64,000 nucleotides of DNA, from the NCBI RefSeq assembly GCF_001434395.1, contig NZ_AZFS01000064.1:119620-183619 (forward strand). The letters run 5' to 3'. This document shows positions 60,763 to 64,000 of the stretch, one piece after another. The first letter of the stretch is position 1. Every line of letters begins with the position of its first letter. The DNA is from Levilactobacillus hammesii DSM 16381 (GTDB lineage: Bacteria; Bacillota; Bacilli; Lactobacillales; Lactobacillaceae). A program made the position numbers and the translations under genes. The notes under the pieces were generated by a model. The model worked only from the letters and a program-made list of their open reading frames with translations. It ran no database searches and was not told the origin of the DNA.

Positions 60763-61068
60763 ATGCTGGTCATCCACATCGTGGCAGAAATCGCCGTTTT
60801 CTTTTCGGCCATCTGTATTATTTACTATTTTTTTCAGATTACACAGGGGATGGGCAATAAACGGCAAAATTACGTGTATTGTTTATCCGCGGTGATTGTT
60901 CTATTATTGGCGGCGCCAGTGGCAAATCTGTCTCGTCAGAAGACGGTTAGCCCGACCGATCAAGTATCCAATCAGGTCCGCAAAGCTCAGAAGAAACGGC
61001 AGTCACAGCGGGAATCCCAACAAAAACGGGATAGCCAACAATCGTCAACCCGTACGACCACTAAGTAA
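60763..61068 (+). CDS. Small membrane protein with Gln/Arg/Ser-rich tail
   Basis: 101 residues from ATG 60763, eight bases after GAGGGGG; ATG 60757 would be too close to it. Two N-terminal helices (VAEIAVFFSAICIIYYFF and CLSAVIVLLLAAPVAN), then a charged, coiled-coil-like tail KAQKKRQSQRESQQKRDSQQ. Not recognised; tail may bind nucleic acid or the cell surface. Confidence 0.7.
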   Translation: MLVIHIVAEIAVFFSAICIIYYFFQITQGMGNKRQNYVYCLSAVIVLLLAAPVANLSRQKTVSPTDQVSNQVRKAQKKRQSQRESQQKRDSQQSSTRTTTK

Positions 61069-61125
61069 ACAATCTAATGATTTATATCAAGATATCAAGA
61101 ATTTCTTATTTTCATAACACAATGC

Positions 61126-61154
61126 TTGCAATATTCCTGTAACATTTAGATAAT
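61126..61154 (+). promoter_or_regulatory. Promoter of the 50-residue membrane protein
   Basis: TTGCAA (61126-61131), 17-base spacer, GATAAT (61149-61154). Confidence 0.65.
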
Positions 61155-61189
61155 ATAACTGTAACCTAAAGTTGACGGGGGGAATTGCT

Positions 61190-61342
61190 ATGCAAGCACT
61201 AGTTATTATTTTGTTCATTATCATTTTGGCCGGCGTCGGACAGTTGTATCTGAACAACCGGGAAACTTTCCGGAAGAACAGTAAGCATCTGGCAACCCGG
61301 CGCGATAAATTTCACGATGGTTCTGATCGTCGCTTAAGTTAA
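61190..61342 (+). CDS. Small membrane protein, 50 residues
   Basis: ATG behind GGGGGG. N-terminal helix ALVIILFIIILAGVGQLYL then a basic tail RETFRKNSKHLATRRDKFHD. It has its own promoter and a terminator after it, and composition fits a bitopic small membrane protein. No function recognised. Confidence 0.7.
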   Translation: MQALVIILFIIILAGVGQLYLNNRETFRKNSKHLATRRDKFHDGSDRRLS

Positions 61343-61370
61343 TTCAGTCAACTGGTCGTTAGCAAATTGC

Positions 61371-61399
61371 TAAGGGCCTTTTCTTTTGGCCTTTTTTCT
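61371..61399 (+). terminator. Terminator after the 50-residue protein gene
   Basis: AAGGGCC and GGCCTTTT arms around TTTTCTTTT; T run. Confidence 0.65.
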
Positions 61400-61479
61400 T
61401 TGAGCAGACAGTGTCTAGAATGCAAGGCAAGTGTGCTACAGTAGGCTTAATGAAAAAATGTGAAGGAGCTGATGAAGTC

Positions 61480-62172
61480 ATGACCACGTTGGTATTGGTC
61501 TCCCATCCCCAGTTGGCAGATTCAACGAGTCAGCAATTCTTGAAGGAAAGTTTGCCCAGCCAGAATGTGATCTGGGAACACATCGAGGGGCAGGCGAAAC
61601 TGGATGTGGCCCAAGAACAAGCGCAGTTACGCCAAGTAGACCGCATCATTTTACAATTCCCCCTGTATTGGTACGCCGCTCCCGCTGGTCTGAAGGCGTG
61701 GGAGGATACGGTGCTCACCCGGACTTTTGTCTACGGCGATCACCGGTATCCGTTGGCGGGTAAGGAGCTGGGGATTGTCGTCACCACCGGCATGCCGGAA
61801 CCGGCTTTCCAACGGGGCGGGGCCGAGGGCCTGACCCTCGACGCAGCGTTAGCCCCTCTGGCGGCCCTGGCGCAACGCGCGAAGTTGACCTGGTTACCGA
61901 TTTTTCCAATCTATCAGTTCAGTTATTTGGAAGAGCCGGAAAAGTTACAGTTAGTTGTGGATTACCAGCGTTATTTGACGCAACCTCAGCCGGATAGCTT
62001 GGCTAATCGTCAGGCTTGGTTTGCCCAGCGACTCGTTGACAAGGTCCAGCAGCTACCGGCAGAGCAACAGGCGACCGGCCAGTTGATTGCCAGCGTCTTC
62101 GACCAAAATCGCGAGCATCTCGATCAGCTGACCGACACTTTGGCAATGATTAAGGAGCAAGAAGATGACTGA
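61480..62172 (+). CDS. NAD(P)H quinone reductase-like flavodoxin-fold protein
   Basis: 230 residues. TLVLVSHPQLADSTSQQFL, then IILQFPLYWYAAPAGLKAWEDTVLTRTFVYG and LGIVVTTGMPEPAF are the FMN/FAD-binding loops of the MdaB/KefG family. Start ATG 61480 behind AAGGAG; upstream starts lack such a site. Reduces quinones with NAD(P)H. A small coupled gene overlaps its stop. Confidence 0.88.
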   Translation: MTTLVLVSHPQLADSTSQQFLKESLPSQNVIWEHIEGQAKLDVAQEQAQLRQVDRIILQFPLYWYAAPAGLKAWEDTVLTRTFVYGDHRYPLAGKELGIVVTTGMPEPAFQRGGAEGLTLDAALAPLAALAQRAKLTWLPIFPIYQFSYLEEPEKLQLVVDYQRYLTQPQPDSLANRQAWFAQRLVDKVQQLPAEQQATGQLIASVFDQNREHLDQLTDTLAMIKEQEDD

Positions 62173-62344
62173 ACAATCAGAATGGTTGCGCCAACAGATT
62201 GATCAGTTGGCGAATCAACAGGAAAAGTTTACGGACCGGGCGTTCTGGCTGGCACTTAAACAAGTCGTGGCCGAGCAGGATCGGCGTAGCGAGCAGCTCG
62301 GCGGTGAGGTTGATGGCCGAACGTGGCGGCCCGACCGGTGGTAA
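62165..62344 (+). CDS. Small acidic/basic protein coupled to the quinone reductase
   Basis: 59 residues, ATG 62165 overlapping the last codons of the reductase gene, so translated by coupling. Charged and helical: LRQQIDQLANQQEKFTDRAF, then LKQVVAEQDRRSEQLGGEVDG and an RTWRPDRW end. No relatives known to me; a regulatory or partner subunit is possible. Confidence 0.6.
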   Translation: MTEQSEWLRQQIDQLANQQEKFTDRAFWLALKQVVAEQDRRSEQLGGEVDGRTWRPDRW

Positions 62345-62351
62345 TCGGAAT

Positions 62352-62435
62352 GACCGGTAAGGCGAAAGGACCACCAGGTTACCCAGTTTTAGGCCAATTA
62401 TTGTCACTAGTGTAGGTATTTTAAACTTTAGTCAA
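62352..62435 (+). repeat. Structured intergenic repeat, family R2 (copy B, 3' part)
   Basis: Matches 16376-16475 at about three in four positions: GACCGGTAAGGCGAA, GGACCAC, AGGTT, CCCA, TTTAAACTTTAGT. The 5' arm of the large stem seen in copy A is absent. Confidence 0.55.
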
Positions 62436-62476
62436 ATAGCTAGGCCCACCGTATTGCAGGGGGCCTAGCTATTTTT
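62436..62476. terminator. Bidirectional terminator
   Basis: AATAGCTAGGCCC and GGGCCTAGCTATT arms; T runs on both sides. Confidence 0.85.
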
Positions 62477-62491
62477 GGCATTCAGTTTATT

Positions 62492-63310
62492 TTAAGAAAA
62501 ATCGCGATCCATGGCTGCCCAGTGATTAACGGGGCCAAACTTGTGGCCTACTTCAATGGGGGACCCAATTGCGGCGTTGACGAATTGCTTGGCAATCTCA
62601 ATGGCGTGTTTCATGGGCGTGCCCTTGGCCAGTTCGGCCGTGATGCAGGCTGACAGGGAATCGCCGGTCCCGTTAACCCGGTCGGTTTCGTGGTAGGGTT
62701 CACTCAGCCAGAAGCTCTCACCGGAGGCCAGTAGGACGAAATCCTTCACCACGGTTTGGTGAGGATCGGCGTGGCTCCCTTTGGCGATGATGTTTTTGGC
62801 GCCCATGTCCTGAAGCTTGTGTGCCGCCTTTTCCATGTCAGCATCGGAACTAATGGTCATTTCTGCAATCTTTTCGACTTCAAAGAAGTTCGGCGTCAGG
62901 ACGGTTGCTAACGGAATTAAGTTGGTCCGTAAGGTGTTAAACGCGCTCTCCTCCAGCAACTGGTTACCGTGCTTGGTCATGATCACCGGATCAACCACCA
63001 GTGGGCCGAAGTCGGCGGCTTGGTAATTCTTGACGACGGTATTGATCAGCTCGGAATCGGCGAGCATGCCCGTCTTGGCGGCACGAATGTGGTAGTCGTC
63101 CGCTAGGTCCTTGAATTCCTGATCGATAAAGTCGGTGGGCATCGGCACGCTGGCGTGGATGCCATAAGAGTTACCGGCAACACAGGCGGTCATGACGGAA
63201 GCCCCGTAGACGTGACGCGCGAAGAAGGTATGCAGATCAGCCTGCATGCCGGCACTCCCATCGCTATCTGAACCCGCGATGGTGAGGGCTTGTGGGTATG
63301 AATTTACCAT
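62492..63310 (-). CDS. pdxK: PdxK/ThiD-type kinase (pyridoxine or hydroxymethylpyrimidine phosphate kinase)
   Basis: 272 residues. IAGSDSDGSAGMQADLHTF at the start, AAKTGMLADSELI, LVVDPVIMTKHG, and ETDRVNGTGDSLSACI with the catalytic Asp of the ribokinase fold. ThiD and the B6 kinase of Firmicutes are so alike that substrate cannot be fixed here; no thiamine gene or TPP riboswitch is nearby. Gene symbol is given as the more likely of the two only. Confidence 0.75.
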   Translation of the reverse strand: MVNSYPQALTIAGSDSDGSAGMQADLHTFFARHVYGASVMTACVAGNSYGIHASVPMPTDFIDQEFKDLADDYHIRAAKTGMLADSELINTVVKNYQAADFGPLVVDPVIMTKHGNQLLEESAFNTLRTNLIPLATVLTPNFFEVEKIAEMTISSDADMEKAAHKLQDMGAKNIIAKGSHADPHQTVVKDFVLLASGESFWLSEPYHETDRVNGTGDSLSACITAELAKGTPMKHAIEIAKQFVNAAIGSPIEVGHKFGPVNHWAAMDRDFS

Positions 63311-63577
63311 GTTTAATCAACCTCCGAAATCAATACTGTAGCTTCCAGCATAGCATAGACTGGTTGGAAATGACGACTCCACCGTTCGATAAATTTATTT
63401 GTAACGGGGCCGGCCGTGCCTAAGCCTGATCTCCCGGGGAGGAGGCGTCGGTGGTTCGAGGTTAACTGACATCCTTAACGGTGGCTAATTGCTCGTAAAC
63501 TCAGGGGGAGTCGCGTAAGTTTGAACGTGAGTAGGTGGGACCGGTTGACTAGAAAATACGTGTAGAGGTGAAAACGG

Positions 63578-63874
63578 ATGAGACGTGAACAATGGTGGGT
63601 ACTATCTTGGAGTTTGGTTGGATTTGTGGTCAGTTGGTATGCGCTGGTTGGCGCTGTTCAGACAATCTATCAGTGGTTTCCCCATGAACCCGTGACTTTA
63701 TTGTTCGGATTCGGACTAACTGTGATAAGCTTAGTAGGGTTGGTTCGGACCAGTAGAAAGGGACCCTGGTGGTGTCTGGTCCCAGCTACGGTGAGTGCTA
63801 TTGCCGTGATACTGGGGTTAGTTGCCGACAGCACGCTGCTTTTGCTCGGCCTGACCATTCCCGGTTTTTACTAA
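63578..63874 (+). CDS. Small membrane protein, 98 residues
   Basis: Three hydrophobic segments (WSLVGFVVSWYALVGAV, LLFGFGLTVISLVGLV, and a C-terminal LLLLGLTIPGFY after WWCLVPATVSAIAVILGLVA). AGAGGTG before ATG 63578. Not recognised. The 266 bases upstream show no gene. Confidence 0.7.
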   Translation: MRREQWWVLSWSLVGFVVSWYALVGAVQTIYQWFPHEPVTLLFGFGLTVISLVGLVRTSRKGPWWCLVPATVSAIAVILGLVADSTLLLLGLTIPGFY

Positions 63875-63909
63875 TCTGATGAAAAAGTGTAGGAGGTAGG
63901 TTAACGCGC

Positions 63910-64000
63910 ATGTTAATTCAACAAGGTCTCATCGAAAACGCACAGCAGCCACAGGATATTCGTATTGAGGACGGGAAGTTTACGGCAATTGCCGATCACT
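63910..64000 (+). CDS. Amidohydrolase, N-terminal fragment
   Basis: Starts MLIQQGLIENAQQPQDIRIEDG, the first strands of amidohydrolases such as cytosine deaminase; the window ends after 30 residues, before the metal-binding HxH. GGAGG upstream supports the ATG. The type cannot be told. Confidence 0.6.
   Translation, partial: MLIQQGLIENAQQPQDIRIEDGKFTAIADH

Overview
The window looks like chromosomal DNA of a lactic acid bacterium of the Lactobacillaceae, most like Levilactobacillus/Lactiplantibacillus. This is inferred from the gene families: a gallate decarboxylase operon, an LPQTxE-type sortase motif, a methionine T-box ahead of metQNI, a type I-E CRISPR repeat, a cysteine-free MutY, and strong AGGAGG ribosome binding sites with frequent TTG/GTG starts. 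Base composition looks close to even. No rRNA genes, no complete insertion sequence and no prophage were seen.

Layout. 1-360: 3' end of an IS200/IS605-family tnpB whose right end runs into a lysR gene. 0.3-3.9 kb: LysR regulator divergent from lpdC-lpdB-lpdD (gallate/protocatechuate decarboxylation). 4.1-8.5 kb: an exosortase G (XrtG) locus with a Firmicu-CTERM-type substrate, the exosortase and two associated glycosyltransferase-type membrane proteins. 8.6-10.7 kb: two secreted proteins, the second with the R-STS-ExE signature of ADP-ribosyltransferase toxins. 10.8-15.8 kb: two PlsC-like acyltransferases flanking three GT8 glycosyltransferases, then a TetR regulator. 15.9-16.5 kb: gene-free structured repeats. 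16.5-20.7 kb: hydrolase/MarR pair and an ABC-2 exporter with a TetR regulator. 20.8-26.8 kb: two tandem MFS exporters, an aldo-keto reductase, and an NCS1 permease plus PfkB kinase behind a structured leader. 27-34 kb: cell-surface and secreted proteins (LPQTS protein, GH8, GH25, metzincin) and a MerR-cupin-CMD operon. 34-43 kb: repair (Tag, SbcDC), a choloylglycine hydrolase-family enzyme, GNAT and a GH3 beta-glucosidase. 43-51 kb: OppA-type lipoprotein behind a Cys-rich leader peptide, a degenerate Tag paralogue, metQNI, EamA transporter and a phosphatase, the stretch from Tag to the phosphatase being flanked by inverted copies of a structured repeat. 52-59.5 kb: GcvH-like protein and lipoate ligase, second OppA paralogue, MutY, small proteins, cold-shock protein, cytochrome b5-like protein. 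59.6-60.5 kb: a 12-spacer type I-E CRISPR array with no cas gene in view, then tRNA-Arg. 60.7-64 kb: small membrane proteins, a quinone reductase, a PdxK/ThiD-type kinase and the start of an amidohydrolase.

The most unusual content is the XrtG surface-sorting locus, the secreted putative ADP-ribosyltransferase, the Cys-codon leader peptide with its terminator, the CRISPR repeats with an inverted core, and at least four families of intergenic elements in which conserved boxes flank stems that change sequence but keep pairing. All functional calls are by recognition from the sequence; no database search was run.
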